DNA from: Gnetum montanum
Lineage: Eukaryota > Streptophyta > Gnetopsida > Gnetales > Gnetaceae
Length of the DNA: 64,000 nt
Reading direction: 5' to 3'
Assembly: GCA_015680685.1 (NCBI GenBank)
Contig: MNCI01038230.1
Location: 130,002 to 194,001, forward strand
The notes under the pieces were generated by a model. It searched no databases and was not told the DNA's origin. It worked only from the letters and a program-made list of their open reading frames with translations. Position numbers and translations under genes: made by a program. Shown here piece after piece: positions 47,174 to 59,546 of the stretch; positions within the stretch are counted from its first letter, which is position 1; each line of letters starts with the position of its first letter.

Positions 47174-48027
47174 TGATGGGACATGATATCGCATCAGCCA
47201 TGATATCACGTCCAGCAATATGATATCTCATCTAGCCCTACGATATCACGTATGCAATATCGCATTTGGCCCTACAATATTGCATATGCAATATTGTAGC
47301 CCATTGACTTGTCTATAAATAAGAGGTGGCTTTCCCTTGTTTGGAAATCTAGATCTAGACCCTTAGCCAAACTATAGCATTTTTACCATTTCAAAGATAG
47401 AATAATTTTCATGTGCCCGTAGTAGGAGTCTCAAAGTGAACAGATCTTTATTCAAGCAAATTGTACCTGAGCATACATTTGTGTATGGAAATAAAGATGA
47501 ACTTTCTGATAAACCTTGCAGCATATGGACTAAGATAAATAGCAATTAATTAGCGTTAAATGCTTAATTTATTTCTTAGATAATTAATCCTTCTCAACCC
47601 TTAACTCTCTTAGTTAAGTGCATTCAGTACTACCACTTCGAGCACGTGTGTAACGTTTGGTAACCTAGTAACAAATAGCGTTTGGTAATCCCAGTAGCAT
47701 TGCACTGGTTCAAGGTGTGTATGGCAAGTGGGAACGAATACTGATGCTAGGATAATTAAAACTTAGTTAATGAAATTAGTTACTTAGTCTCTTCACCCTT
47801 TCCTCTTAGCATAAGGCGATAAAAGGATAAAAGACATAAAAATCATATACCTCAAACTTACTTAACCATACAACCGTGACAATCCAAGTGAGTTTGGGAA
47901 GACAACAATTGATCAACCTTAAGTGTTCCATTAGGGCACGTAAGGACTTAGTCCTTGGAGTTCTACTGGATCACTTGTGAGATGCTCGTATTCGTATGGT
48001 TAAGTGTAGGGGTACCTTTACACATCA
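47174..48027 (+). mobile_element. Element C 3' LTR
   Basis: Starts TGATGGGACATGATATC and ends TTACACATCA. TATA-like CTATAAATAA is at 47313-47322. U3 (47183-47300) has about seven GATATC, CAATATG or GCAATAT words, giving about 86 more bases than the 5' LTR. Confidence 0.88.
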
Positions 48028-49600
48028 ATTAGTATGCACAAACACTTTATATCTAAGCACATAGAGGCTAAACTTTTCTAGAGCATCCACCACCACCATC
48101 AGTTCTTTCTCTCTAGTGGTGTAATTGAGCTATGCACCCACAATGACTTGGCTTGTGAAATAAATATAATATGGATGTTTTTAGTGATCCAACTTTGTAA
48201 GTAAAGCTTCCAAGGCTTAATTAGATGCATTCATCATGATATGGAATTTCTTGGACCAATTTGATGCTCATAGAACTAGAGTTTCTACAAGTTTTTCTTT
48301 CAGCTGTTGAAATGCATGTTCACACTCCTTAGTTCAAACAAATGGAGTATCCTTCTTTGTCTGTTTGACAAAAAATTATACGATCTTTGAGAAATTTTCT
48401 AAAAATTGTTGGTAGTAACTAATGTGTCTAAGAAATGGCTGAACATCTTTTATAGTTTTTGGTTGATGGGTGATTCCTTGGATGACCCTTATCTTTTTGG
48501 GGTCTACCTTATTCCCTTCTTACGAAATTTTGTGTCCCAATACAATGCCTTCTTAGACTAAGAGATGGATCTTTTACCAATTGAGCTGTAGGTTTATTTA
48601 TACATATCTTTTGAGCACTTGCTTAATTCAGTCCAAGGCTTGCTTAAATGTAGCACCATAAGTAGAGAATTCATCCATAAAGACTTCCACTACACTACTA
48701 ATTTATTGCTAAAAGATGCTTATGATTAGGCATTGGAAAGTAGCAGGAGCATTTCATAGACCAAAAGGTATTTTGTGATATGCAAATGTTCCCCAGGGAC
48801 TCATGAATTTTTTTTTGGCTTAGTCTTCTGGTGTAATTTGGATTTATTTATAACCACTATAACAATGCCTAGATATGGTGTCCAACACCTAATCAATGCC
48901 TAGATATGGTGTCCAACACCTAATCAATGAATGGTAATGAAAAATGATATTTGAATGTTGTCATGTTTAATAGCCTAACATCAATACAAATCCACCATTT
49001 TCCACCTTTCTTTGGCACTATCATAAGTGGGCTAACCCACTCACTATTTGCAATGGGGTAGATGAACCCTACCTTAAGGAGATGCACAATCTCCTCTTTG
49101 ATGTCCTACTTCAATTTTGTGTTCAACCAGCGTTGTGGGTGTCTCCTTAGCTTCATGGATGGATTAGTATAAATGCAATGTTGACATACCTGTGGATCAA
49201 TTTTAGTGAGTTTAAGATATGACCAGGCAAAGAATGTTGGCCATCTATTGCCTACTTTCAATAGTTTTACTTTTTTCTTGGGAGTAATTTTGGCATTAAG
49301 TATGATCGACTTGCCATTCAAGAATGCATATTCCAAGGCTACAGGTAGAGTTTTCAACTCTAGGGACTCTTGTTTAAAATTCTCAATGATTTCAAACTCT
49401 TCTTAATTAGTATCATCATTTTCATCATCAAAAAGTTGGTGATGAACTTGTTCTAGTTCATCCATGCCTATAACATATGTGCATGTTAGACTCTGAGTAG
49501 GCTCCATGCACATTGTGCTACTTTTAGATTCAATAGTCATCCATTAGGTGTCCTCTTGTTTTGTGGCTATTGCATATAGACACTTTTGAATATCTACTTC
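48028..49600 (-). pseudogene. Element F reverse transcriptase and RNase H N-terminus
   Basis: On the minus strand the RT starts near LPVALEYAFLNGKSIILNAK and PTFFAWSYLKLTKIDPQVCQ (49357-49190). It continues with GFIYPIANSEWVSPLMIVPK, then SPWGTFAYHKIPFGL (about 48800-48755), and a box VFMDEFSTYG (about 48690-48660), where the second catalytic aspartate is glutamate. Later come LGHKIS and LNYTTREKELMVVVDALEKF (about 48125-48065), the RNase H core, which reaches KVFVHTN at the C insertion. A 31-base duplication damages the palm region (48863-48924). Confidence 0.82.
48863..48924. repeat. Perfect 31-base tandem duplication
   Basis: Two identical units start CAATGCCTAGATATGG at 48863 and at 48894. 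They lie inside the decayed RT of element F. Units without any difference, in an otherwise mutated element, point to a late event. Confidence 0.85.
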
Positions 49601-50245
49601 ATGTGCATACTACTTGCATGTGGAAATAGATGCTCATTTCACAAAATAGAGTTTTTACACGCAATTGCACCCAGTATCACTATATGCAATGTAAGAAACT
49701 TGCTTCTTCTTAATCTTTCCAAATGTATTTTCTTTAGATATTTTTAGGGAAAGATATTTGATGCCCATTGTTGCATCAATAGTGCTTAGCCATGCTCTTC
49801 CCATAATGATTGGGAAGTCCCCCTTATAATTCTCAACCTTGATTACTAGGAAATCAGTAGAATAAGACCACCCACAGATAGTGGTCATAATGTCTTCTAC
49901 CAATCCCAATGAAATAGTAATGGATTGGTATACTAATTCTAGTTGAATATTACTCTTCTTGAGAGGTGGAAGGTTCTAGGTAGTATACATCTCATGAGAA
50001 ATTAGGTTAATATAGGAACCTAAATCAAGAAGAAGTGTACATGGTTCATTCATAGCAATTTGTAAATAAATATGAGGACTCTTAAGATTAGTTAATTTTT
50101 TGGAAAGGTTGCCAGCCCAAATCCAATTAGCTATGACATGAGTGAGCATAAAAGTGTGGATTTTTTGTGGCATTTGGTTTGAAGGGTTCTTGATGGAATG
50201 GATTATAAAGGAAGAGGAAGGAGTAGGATGACAAGCCATATGAGT
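49601..50245 (-). pseudogene. Element F protease
   Basis: Minus strand: TLLLDLGSYINLISHEMYTT (50035-49976) holds the retropepsin active site. Farther on come GLVEDIMTTICGWSYSTDFL and NYKGDFPIIMGRAWLSTIDA (49909-49770). It is closely similar to element C protease. A frameshift or stops separate the two blocks. Confidence 0.82.
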
Positions 50246-52638
50246 TTGTGAGGGCTTAGTAAGGCTATTGGGTTACAAAAATGGTCTTTTACAAGCATGA
50301 GGTTTTGAACAACTCATTTGATTAGCTACTTTTAGATTAACAACCATGGTAGATTTGCATTGTTGCAGCTAGGTTGGAAGTTCATAAAAAAGTGCAGGAA
50401 TAGGAAAGGATAAGAAAGAAATGTGGTATCCCTTATGGAATGTGGAAAATGAGTTCTATAGTATTCAAGGGGATAGTAGTGATGTTGGAAAGGAGAAATG
50501 TGACTAGAAGAGTCATGTGGAGACAAGGGTTGTTGAATGTAATACCCATATTGATTTGATTATCTGCAAGGGCACTATTACCGTAGCAATGGTAGCACCT
50601 ATGATTGTGGGTACTACCACTATTGATATTGCTCGTATGGTTGTGTTGGAGTTCCACTTGGCTAATATTATTGTTGTTGATGGAACTGTTTGGGATTGCC
50701 TTGAGCATAAGCCAATGTTTTGGGTGTTTGTCTTCTTGCTAGTCATGGATTTAGAGCATACATCCCAGACTCCTATAAGTATGACATGATGGGGCAACAT
50801 CCCTTAGCATGTTCATATGGGTAGATATCACACCCACCACCATCATTTGATTTAGTTTCTGCAACTTCATCCTACCATATCAATCTTGCCCTTACCCCTT
50901 TGATTGGCACATTTAGCTTCCTTGCATCTCCTATGGTCACAAGCATTACTTTCTTCTTTGGAATCTTCAACAATTTTCAAAATAGCTTGAAATATACTAT
51001 CCATAAAGTTTCACAACTAATCTACCTTAGTGAAGATTTTAGAGGTAAATTTTGAATCAGTAAAGTTTTCTGGTTCACCACCTTATCAAGTGATAATTCC
51101 TCCTCACTATCTAAAAATCAGACCTCCCTCTTGTGAATGGAAGGATCTCAATTATATTCTTATGTACTTTCAAATTACCTCAACTCTCTTTCTTTTTTTA
51201 CTATTTTCTTGATTAGCCTTTGGATCTGATGGGCTCTTAATTTTTATAGTCTCCCTTGGATGCAGATCCCAAGAGTTCTCCTCATTTCAGAGCAAAGCCC
51301 ATCTATGATGTTGTGAAGTTGTTCCTACTAAGAGTAACCATGATCAAGGCATCATTGTAATAAGGAATAATATCTACCCATGGAAACATCCAAGGACTTA
51401 TGTATTTCTTGCTTCCAACCTTGGATCTACCTTCTCAAATTGGATACTTGGGAGTATGTTTGACACTTGTCGTTGAATAGTTTGAGCATCATACACCATC
51501 TACAGATTGATTCTAGATCCAAGGACTAGTAGCAAATTTTTGCTTCTTTGATGAGTGTCCTAGGAAACAACTTAATCTTTTTCCTATCATTTTCAATGTT
51601 TTGTAAGGCACAAACATCATGAAAATCTTGAAGATGGTTTTGTGGATTAGAGTTATATCCCCCCTCAAACTTGGGGATGTTGTTCATATCCAATCACTTG
51701 ATTCAGTTATCTTTCATGTTCCTTTTTAGAATTCTCACTACCTTTGCAATGTTTAGCATGCTTATAGTGGTGAGAAAAGGCTCATTGTGGCCATGACCCT
51801 GGTGCCTATGATGTCCTTTGCTACCCCTTGTCTTGTGGTGATGGGCCTCTCTTGAATGCCTATTCCCTAGATCTTGACTTGCTTGATAGCCGCTATGATC
51901 ATCTCGGTCCTATCAATCACCTACATCATGATCATGTCCCCTTAAGCTGCATTTGAAGCTAGAAAAGAAACAAGATGATGATGAAGGTGAAGAGGAAGGA
52001 GGACTAGCACCATCAAAAATCCTACAACCCTATCTTTAGTGGTCATGGCCATGATCATGATCATGGTACTCACCTGCATCCTTGTGATGACTCTCCTCTT
52101 TGGATCCACCTTTGTCATGGGATCCATTCTTGCCAAAACTAGGATTATGTATCATGGATTGCAAGTTCTAGTTTTGACCTCATTCATTGAGGTCAAAGAG
52201 AGGGGCCTCTCTATAAGGAAACCCCCCAAAGAAGGGTTCTCCACCATCTTTTTTGTACATCAGAAATGAAGAATAATTGGACCACTTCTCCTTTGCAGAC
52301 TCATAATGCTACTCTAATCATTGGTTCCTTAGATGTTGTGCATCAGTGGCCTAATAATTTCTAGCATCACTATCCTACACAACATATTCAATGTGAAGCC
52401 CTTAGATGCCAAACCACATAAAAGTTTGGTGGAGCATCGCAGGAATGGATAGATCAGGAGGTAATGTAATGTTGTCCTCCATGTCTCGCTATCATAGTTG
52501 TTCATCCTAGTGTAGGACAAAGGTGAAATTGGGTACATACTCATCAAGATGAGCATATATCACTCTATATTGCTGGGGCACCTACTAATTTACTCTGCTA
52601 GACTTGGATAGAGAATTACTCTTGTAAGAAGAAGACAT
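50246..52638 (-). pseudogene. Element F gag
   Basis: The ATG at 52638 (minus) begins MSSSYKSNSLSKSSR. The next part, with VIYAHLDEYVPNFTFVLH, aligns with element C gag VVYIHYDEYIPDFTFVFH. A histidine/aspartate/serine-rich domain follows (52130-51780; for example EYHDHDHGHDH). The capsid part (51560-51000) and a P/Q/H-rich stretch (50900-50300) lead to the protease. Many stops. The order and sequence make it a full-length but dead gag. Confidence 0.78.
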
Positions 52639-52782
52639 CTTGTATTAGAAGGAAAGAAATGCAATGTGATTTTTTGTAGTTATTATAGTTATTTTGATGT
52701 ATGATATGACTTTAGGATTCATTCCAATTATGTTAAGTAAATTTTCACTAAGTCCTAGATAGTGCATGTAACAAACTAAAGG

Positions 52783-52800
52783 TCCCCAGCAATGGTGCTA
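52783..52800 (-). promoter_or_regulatory. Element F primer binding site (tRNA-Asp type)
   Basis: Minus strand TAGCACCATTGCTGGGGA, which differs from TGGCGCCGTTGCCGGGGA at four positions, all of them G-to-A or C-to-T changes. It is next to the 5' LTR edge. Confidence 0.8.
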
Positions 52801-52801
52801 A

Positions 52802-53721
52802 TGATGAGTAGTAAGTATACCCTATGCCCAACCATACGAATTATAAGCATTCATGTGGAATCCAGTCGAATTGTGTGGACCTTAAGTTCCTAAGTACACT
52901 AGTTCCAAGAAGTGAAATCTAATTGTTATGATCATTTTCTTTCCAAATACACTTGTGAAACTTAGTTGTATGGTTAAGTGTAATTGGGGCACATGATTTT
53001 TGTTATTTTATATTTTATTCACCTATGATTGATAACAAGTTGAAACAAAATTCATTAACCAATTTAAGTAATTTTATTGCTAATTAATAGTTAACTATCT
53101 TAACATAAGCATCTGATCCCACTTTCCATACACATCCTAAAGGCATACAACACTGATGGGTTACCAAGTGTTAAGCACTGTTGGAATTACCAAATGCTAT
53201 ATGTTATGCTTGAAGTGGTGGTACTTATGTGTTTAACTTATTTAGCTTAATTAGTTAATCAATTAAAGTCTTATTTATCTTAATTAATTATGTAATTAAT
53301 AAAGATAGTAAATGTAGAAATAAATCATTAATCTATTCCAAGTGTTGTAAGGTTTAATCAAAAGGCTTGTCTTTATTACTGTTCACACTGCTATGCTTAG
53401 GTACATTAGTGCTCGAATAAAGATCCATATACTTTTTGACTCTTGTTGTGGACACTTAGAAAACACTCTAACTCTCAAATGAACAAACTAAAAGACTTCA
53501 CCAAGGCATTGAAAAAATTCCTCTTTACATGTTGGGAGTGTTATATTTATGGACTTTATTATGGAGTTGCATTGATGGGGCCTCATAAATGTAGCAAATG
53601 CTACATCGACGTGGTTCTGTCGATGGGGGAAACACCACGTTGACAAAGTCTTATTGATGGGGGCTCATCGATGAGGCCATGTCGATGGGGCCCATCTATG
53701 TGACACTTTAATGCTTCATCA
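52802..53721 (-). mobile_element. Element F 5' LTR
   Basis: Left edge TGATGAGTAG, right edge GCTTCATCA. The U3 side (53560-53715) contains repeated ATCGATG, GTCGATGGGG and TTGATGGGGG words. Pairs with 30979-31892. Confidence 0.82.
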
Positions 53722-54469
53722 ATGGTCTCTATGATCACCTCTACTAGGTCATCTACCATTAACTCTTCTTTCTTAGTCACATTCATCCTCATCAAAGTTG
53801 GACAATAATGATCATCAAGAACATGAAGAATTAGGAGCTTTCAACTTGCTCTTCTTTCATGAAGCCTTTGATCACCTCAACTTAGTCTAATGGAAATCCT
53901 AGGCCTATAGGTCCTTCTTATGTTGGGTCTTGTCATCCATTTTTCTTGGTTGCTAGCTAAGGTTAAATATGATTGTATATTTATCATGTCATTTGCAATA
54001 GGGGTTGGAGGATTTTGATGATGAGATATACCTAGTTAATAATTAGTATCCTCCTTCTCAGATTGTGATGTTAGTGGAATGGTATTCTCCTTTCTCTTGA
54101 AGACTTCATGGTATACTTTCATGAAATGGTTCCTGCATAGTTGGGCTTCAGTAGGCTGGTAATACCTAAACATTACATCAACTACTTTTTAGTCACTTGC
54201 GACCACTTACAATCCTACTTTCATGGGTGTTTCCATAAGCATTAATCAAAATGAGTAGTTAGGTTGTAACACAATATTGGATCCATGTCCCTTCATTACA
54301 AATGATGATCCTAATGAAGGATGAAAGTAAAATTTGGATAATAGGGGTTTGGATGTTGGTAGACCACTTTAAGTTGTTAGGGTATATTGTCCTTATTCTT
54401 TATTCTCTTGTTGTGTTCCCTTGTAGAATTATCTATAGGTGGGGAATTAACCTTGTGAGAAGAAGACAT
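53722..54469 (-). pseudogene. G gag, N-terminal part, copy 2
   Basis: Continues from 30978 across element F. The ATG is at 54469, reading ATGTCTTCTTCTCACAAG on the minus strand. It is homologous to 22369-23117 of G' and related to the gag N-terminus of F. ATGGT at 53722-53726 is the right target duplication of F. Confidence 0.72.
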
Positions 54470-54588
54470 TTCTAAATTACTTTAGTGTGCTTAAATAGAA
54501 TAAAATTGTATTATTTTTATGTGATACATTATCAGGGATCTAACAACAATCTTTATATGATTATAGCTATTTAAATTACTAGCATCAG

Positions 54589-54606
54589 TCCCTAAGAATG
54601 GTGCTA
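54589..54606 (-). promoter_or_regulatory. G primer binding site
   Basis: Minus strand TAGCACCATTCTTAGGGA, a decayed tRNA-Asp-type site beside the LTR edge at 54608. Confidence 0.65.
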
Positions 54607-54607
54607 A

Positions 54608-55415
54608 TGATGAGCAGTAGCGTAGGCCATATGTCTAACCATATGGATCACAAGCACTTATGTGCAACTTGGTGGAATTCTATGGAATAGACTAACATGG
54701 GAATTTAGATAATTAGGCAATCGATCATTATTAGTTCTCTAACCAATCATACTTATATGGGCTAAGTCATATGGTTAAGTATGACTGAGATACATGATGT
54801 TGATGTTAATGCGACTATTTCTAAAAATATTATTGAACTATTAGAAGATTAAAAATCTAAATTATCTAGCCTAAGTATGAAGAATAAATGTGGTCTAGCC
54901 TAACCATCAAGCATCCATTTCCACCTTACTGCACACATCCTAAACTTACACTAACTCTTTTGGGATACTAAGTGTTCACTGGTGGACATACCAATTGCAC
55001 ATTGATGGAATTAGTAAATGTTAATGTGTTTATGCTCAAAACTGGTAGTACTCATGTGATGTAATGAAGGAGCAATGAAATGTAAAATAATTGACTAAAT
55101 GGATGAAAATTAAAGGAACAATAAAATTAAGCTGTAGGTAAAGAAATCATTAAGCTAGTCTAAGTGTTGCAATGAAAATTAACTAATTTTGATCTTATTA
55201 CTTTCATGAAAATGTGTCCAGATACATAATAATTCAAATAAGATTCTAGATAATTAACTTAGTTCATGTTGCATATTCTCAATGAAAAATTCTAACTTCA
55301 ATGAAAAATAATTATGAAAGCTTTGCTATGTTAATGAGCAAAGAGTACCAAAAATGTAGTGGGTGTGTGGATTTATATAGGCTTTTATTTTCTCAGTGTT
55401 AAGACATGTGATCCT
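54608..55415 (-). mobile_element. G 5' LTR, copy 2
   Basis: Left edge TGATGAGCAG. TATA-like motif near 55370. The right edge is near 55415, where the Helitron frame ends. It is a near copy of 23256-24050. Confidence 0.65.
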
Positions 55416-56110
55416 ACATTGACATTGCTACATTAATGTAATCAAATAAATTATGACTAATCAAAATGATATAAGGAATGTTGGAAAAGATGTTCATTTC
55501 ATTGATACTAGCAACATTGTCTCGTGCATGCATATCAATCTTGAGATCATGATAGTATGGTTCATTTTCCTTTTTAAATAGCAACATATTATAAACTTGT
55601 CTTTTATTAACTATGAAGTTATACTTCTTACTCATTTAATCCACTATTCTCATAACCAAATAAGATATATTCAAAGGAAGTCTCTTAGCAATCTATGTAA
55701 CATATTGAGGAAAGTTAATCATGTAACTATTATACTTAATCTATGCACAAGCTGCATTCATAACTTGTAATATGGAATTGATTCTTTCAATCAAAATTTC
55801 TTCAACCTCAATTAAATCAGCTAGAACAAGCAACTAAGATCCTTGATTCATGTCATTCTTTTGTAGAAAATCACTTAAACTTATGACCAAAACTATTAAC
55901 GATATTTTGTGCTTTTTTGACACTTGTTGCATGTCTAACCTCTAGTTCTTGTTGAATTGATTTATATGCCAAGATACACTTCATTATATACATTACATGT
56001 TTTGATATTAAAAAGCTTTATTATTATCATGTTAATACTTTGAGTCACCTAAGTAATTTGTATAGGTGTCTTTCATGTTTTGAGAATAAGTGGACTAGTA
56101 TTCAAGAATG
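55414..56110 (-). pseudogene. Helitron helicase N-terminal fragment, copy 2
   Basis: Minus strand frame 55635-55414 reads KYNFIVNKRQVYNMLLFKKE then PYYHDLKIDMHARDNV. This fits the Helitron segment FIVRR..V..AL.WL..NNPLY.DI.ID that follows the VEEMLI...GHVINF block. That block is also here, more damaged (55690-55840). Rep and helicase catalytic parts are absent. Confidence 0.62.
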
Positions 56111-56990
56111 CCCTTCCACTATTGTTATAATAGCATTGGAAGGTTCATGCATTCAATAAAATGATTCCTCACATTGTTATTACCTTTTTTTGTGTTTACT
56201 TTTGTGATACTATATTTATCAATGATCTTTTCATAAGTGTTCTTTGACATCTATGATCTTATCACAATGTTCCTTTACATCCATGATATATAGTGAATAG
56301 CAAGTTTGAATGCATTTTTTGTGCACTAACAAGAATAACCATATTAGAAAATATGAACAAAATATTACATAAAAATAAATAACTTGAACAATAGTAGAAA
56401 ATAAAAACCTACAGTTGTTGTTAATGATTTGTATTATTTTGATTCATGTAAATGATAATTTTAAAGGATGAATGTTTTGTTGGCGTGATTTTATAAGAAA
56501 CAAATACAACATGAACTATGTTAATAAAGTAGGTATAGAAAATATGGATAAGATTTAGCAATGTAAAAGTTATAAATGTATAATGCATAAATTTCATAAA
56601 TTTGAAATAAAATAAATGGTAGAATGATTATTTAACAAAAGAATAAATAGGATATACTTCTGAATCACATTGAACTTGTTGCTATTCTAGTTGGCATTGT
56701 ATTGATTCCTATTTCTAAAATTATCTATCCTCTTAGTTCATTGATTTTGGATTTATACTCTCTATGGTTTGTGGTTATCCTTGTCCTTGCTAATGCCCAT
56801 GGCCACCAATATGACCTCCATGAATTGTACCATTTGTAAATAATGGTTGTTATAGATGATTTTGAACAAACAGTTACACGACTCCATTATCAAGAATAAC
56901 TATAGTAGGATCCATGTTGAAAACTTTTATAGGTACTTAAAAGAAAATTGAGATAGAGTAGAATAACCATGTCATTTGGATTTTTAAATA
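56111..56990. other. Unassigned AT-rich stretch, copy 2
   Basis: Counterpart of 24761-25640. No domain recognised. Confidence 0.35.
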
Positions 56991-58260
56991 TGATGATGCA
57001 TATATTCAATTATTTTTCCTACCTAAGTTTGATTTCTCTATTCAAATTTGATTTTTAATTTTCCAATATAAATTTAATTTGTCCAACTTAAGTGCAAACG
57101 TTTCTTCCCATTCTTTGATCAATTCTTTGAGTTCAAAGTTGTTTCTCATCTAAAAATCTATTTTTTTGTTGAAATATTTTCCAGACCAACGTTAAATTTA
57201 TCCAACATTAAATTTTGAAATATGTTTTCTTAGCTAAATTTAGATTTGTAATGTCTCTAAGTTTAAATTTAATTTTCTTGTTGAAATGTCCTTCCACACA
57301 AGTTTGAATTTCGAGTCTTAGAAATTTGAATTTTTACATTAAAATGTCTTCACACCCAAATTTAAATTTTGAAAATATAAGTTTCTTACCTAAATTTAAA
57401 TTTGAATTCTTTTTCCATGAAAATATACTTCCATCATGTTTGAATCTTGAATTATTTTTTCTTAGATTTAAATTTTTTTGTTAGAATGTCTTCTCTTCCA
57501 AGTTTGAATTTTCTTACCCAAATTTAAATTTTCATGTTAAAATGTCTCTCCACCTAAGTTTGAATTTTTCCATCCAATTTTAATATTAAAATTTTGAATT
57601 ATTTTTTCTCAACCATATTTAAATTTTCCAACTAGTATGTCTTCTCATCCAAGTTTGAATTTCCCTACCAAAATTTAGGTTTTCTCTCCCAAATTTTCTC
57701 TTCCAAATTTGAATTTTCCCACACAAGCATCCACAAATTACTTTTGAATTTCCTTTAGCACTCTCCTTCTATACAAATTTCACTCAAAATTAAATTTTTG
57801 CACTTAAATGTCTTTTATCCAAATATAAGATTTCTTCTAAAGGCATCCCTAAATTATTGTGTACATTCTTCTACCACTCTCCTTCAATTAGGATTTTGTC
57901 AAAATTTAAAATTTTCTTTCCAAATTGGAATTTTTCTTCATAACTACTCACAAATTACCATGAACATTTTCTCATCACTTTCTTTCCATACAAATTTTGC
58001 TCAAATGTAGTTAATATTCACAAACTAGTATGGAAATCCTTTAAAGTATTCAAAAATGAGGGTCCACATCCTCCAACGACTCTTGCTCAACAGAGACTTC
58101 ATCAAAATTTTAATTTTCTTGCCAAAATATCATTTGTCAAAATTTGAAATTTCTTGTGTAAGTTCCTACAAATTAGTATTGAAATCCTGCCATCACTCGT
58201 CTTCCATAAAAATTTCACCTAAATGTATTTCCTATTCACAAATTAGTATGGACATCCTCC
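56991..58260. repeat. AT-rich imperfect tandem repeats, copy 2
   Basis: Same TTTGAATTTTC and AAAATGTCTTC units as copy 1, but without the 1.15-kb duplication. Confidence 0.72.
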
Positions 58261-58470
58261 CACCACATTTTCTAGAGAGGTTGGCCTACAATTGCTATCC
58301 TTTTAAATAGGTTATGCTGTGTTAAAATAGAAAAACATTGTTATGTATGATGTGCTCCAATGAAATAGAAAAATGTAGTATTCATCTTCAATATTATTTG
58401 TAGTGTACCATAGTTGATGTATTCATTCTTCACAAGGAATTTTGAGCTATCTACCTATTTTAGCTCTTAG

Positions 58471-59541
58471 ATGATTTAGTTCACTATGATTTGAAAGCTA
58501 AAATAATTTAACTATAGATATATCCAACATGAACCATTAGGTAAATTAGGACTCAACTAGTAATCTATTTCCTAGGAAGATAATGGGCTAGGAAGACAAA
58601 ATAGTATATTAATATGTGATATGATCCATCCATATCGAACTTTTGAAAACAACTAAAAACTTTGTTATAGTCATTTAATCTAGATTAATGAGCCTTGGGT
58701 TACTTGCTTGAAGAGACTCATTAAAAGTACACCAAAACCTTGGTAAAAGCATTTTTACTCACCTAAATATGCACTAAAATGAAATGAAGATTTATTACAT
58801 CTAAAGACCTATAGGATCTACTGAATAGATATTATGTTTTAATAAAAAATAAAGATAGAATTTACAAGTTGATCAATCACCAATGCAAGCACCAAGAGCA
58901 AATCATACAAGTTTTTTGTTATAACATTATAACATTTTCTCAAATGGGTAATTACAACGTAAGAAAGATACATGTTATTCATCTTCAAGGGCTCCTGATC
59001 TACATAACCTACAAGTGTGCTCTTCTCATGGGAGTTGAATCTATCTACTACTTTCAATTCTAAGATGATGAGAATATAAAAAAGGCTTGCTAATAATGTT
59101 TTAATGCTTGATTAGAATAGCAACTAAGAGATAGTGAGCTTCTACATGAAGTTTATTAGATCTAATATGGTGTACATAAAATTTTTTCTTACCTTCCATA
59201 TTAGACTACATCTATGTTAAAACCTTATACTTAAGTAGTTAGCTAATATGCTTAGGATATTACTACATGTCCTCCTAAGAGATCTTCCATTTTTTGAACA
59301 ATTATTTCCCATAAAAATAGCAACCATGGTCTCATGTATCCTCAAGAATTGATGTAGAGAATATATTTTCCCTTGAGATATGAAAGCTACAAGTGTATGG
59401 AATAAAAATGATAGCTTCTACTTCTAAAGATAATAATCAAATTCACATAATAACATAGAGTAAGGTATTTGCATCTTCACCTTTAACTCATTAAGAAGAA
59501 TTTTTTTGCACTATTTCAATATGTTTTCAAAGTTCAGCATT
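58471..59541 (-). pseudogene. Fragment with LINE-type C-terminal zinc motif, copy 2
   Basis: Minus strand near 59070-58960 reads LRIESSR then, after a stop, IQLP and EEHTCRLCRSGALEDE, with the final histidine kept (HVSF). It is the counterpart of 28205-29270. Confidence 0.42.
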
Positions 59542-59546
59542 AAGTT

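Larger units (their letters stand above)
41058..48027 (+). mobile_element. Element C, complete non-autonomous LTR retrotransposon
   Basis: LTRs at 41058-41825 and 47174-48027 flank a primer site, gag, protease, a spacer with hairpin, and a polypurine tract. The 5-bp target duplication ATTAG is exact (41053-41057 and 48028-48032). It interrupts the RNase H of element F, and the F reading resumes correctly on the far side. No RT, RNase H, integrase or ORF-X is present. It would depend on enzymes from a full-length relative. Confidence 0.92.
30979..53721 (-). mobile_element. Element F, Athila-like LTR retrotransposon (with nested insertions)
   Basis: The 3' LTR (30979-31892) and 5' LTR (52802-53721) flank, in minus-strand order, primer site, gag, protease, RT, RNase H, integrase, spacer, ORF-X and polypurine tract. 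Target duplication is ATGGG on the left and ATGGT on the right; the uninterrupted homologue in copy 1 has ATGCT at 22369-22373. Removing element C (6970 bases) and the H3/Copia block (about 2.6 kb) leaves an element of roughly 13 kb. All ORFs are broken. Confidence 0.82.
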
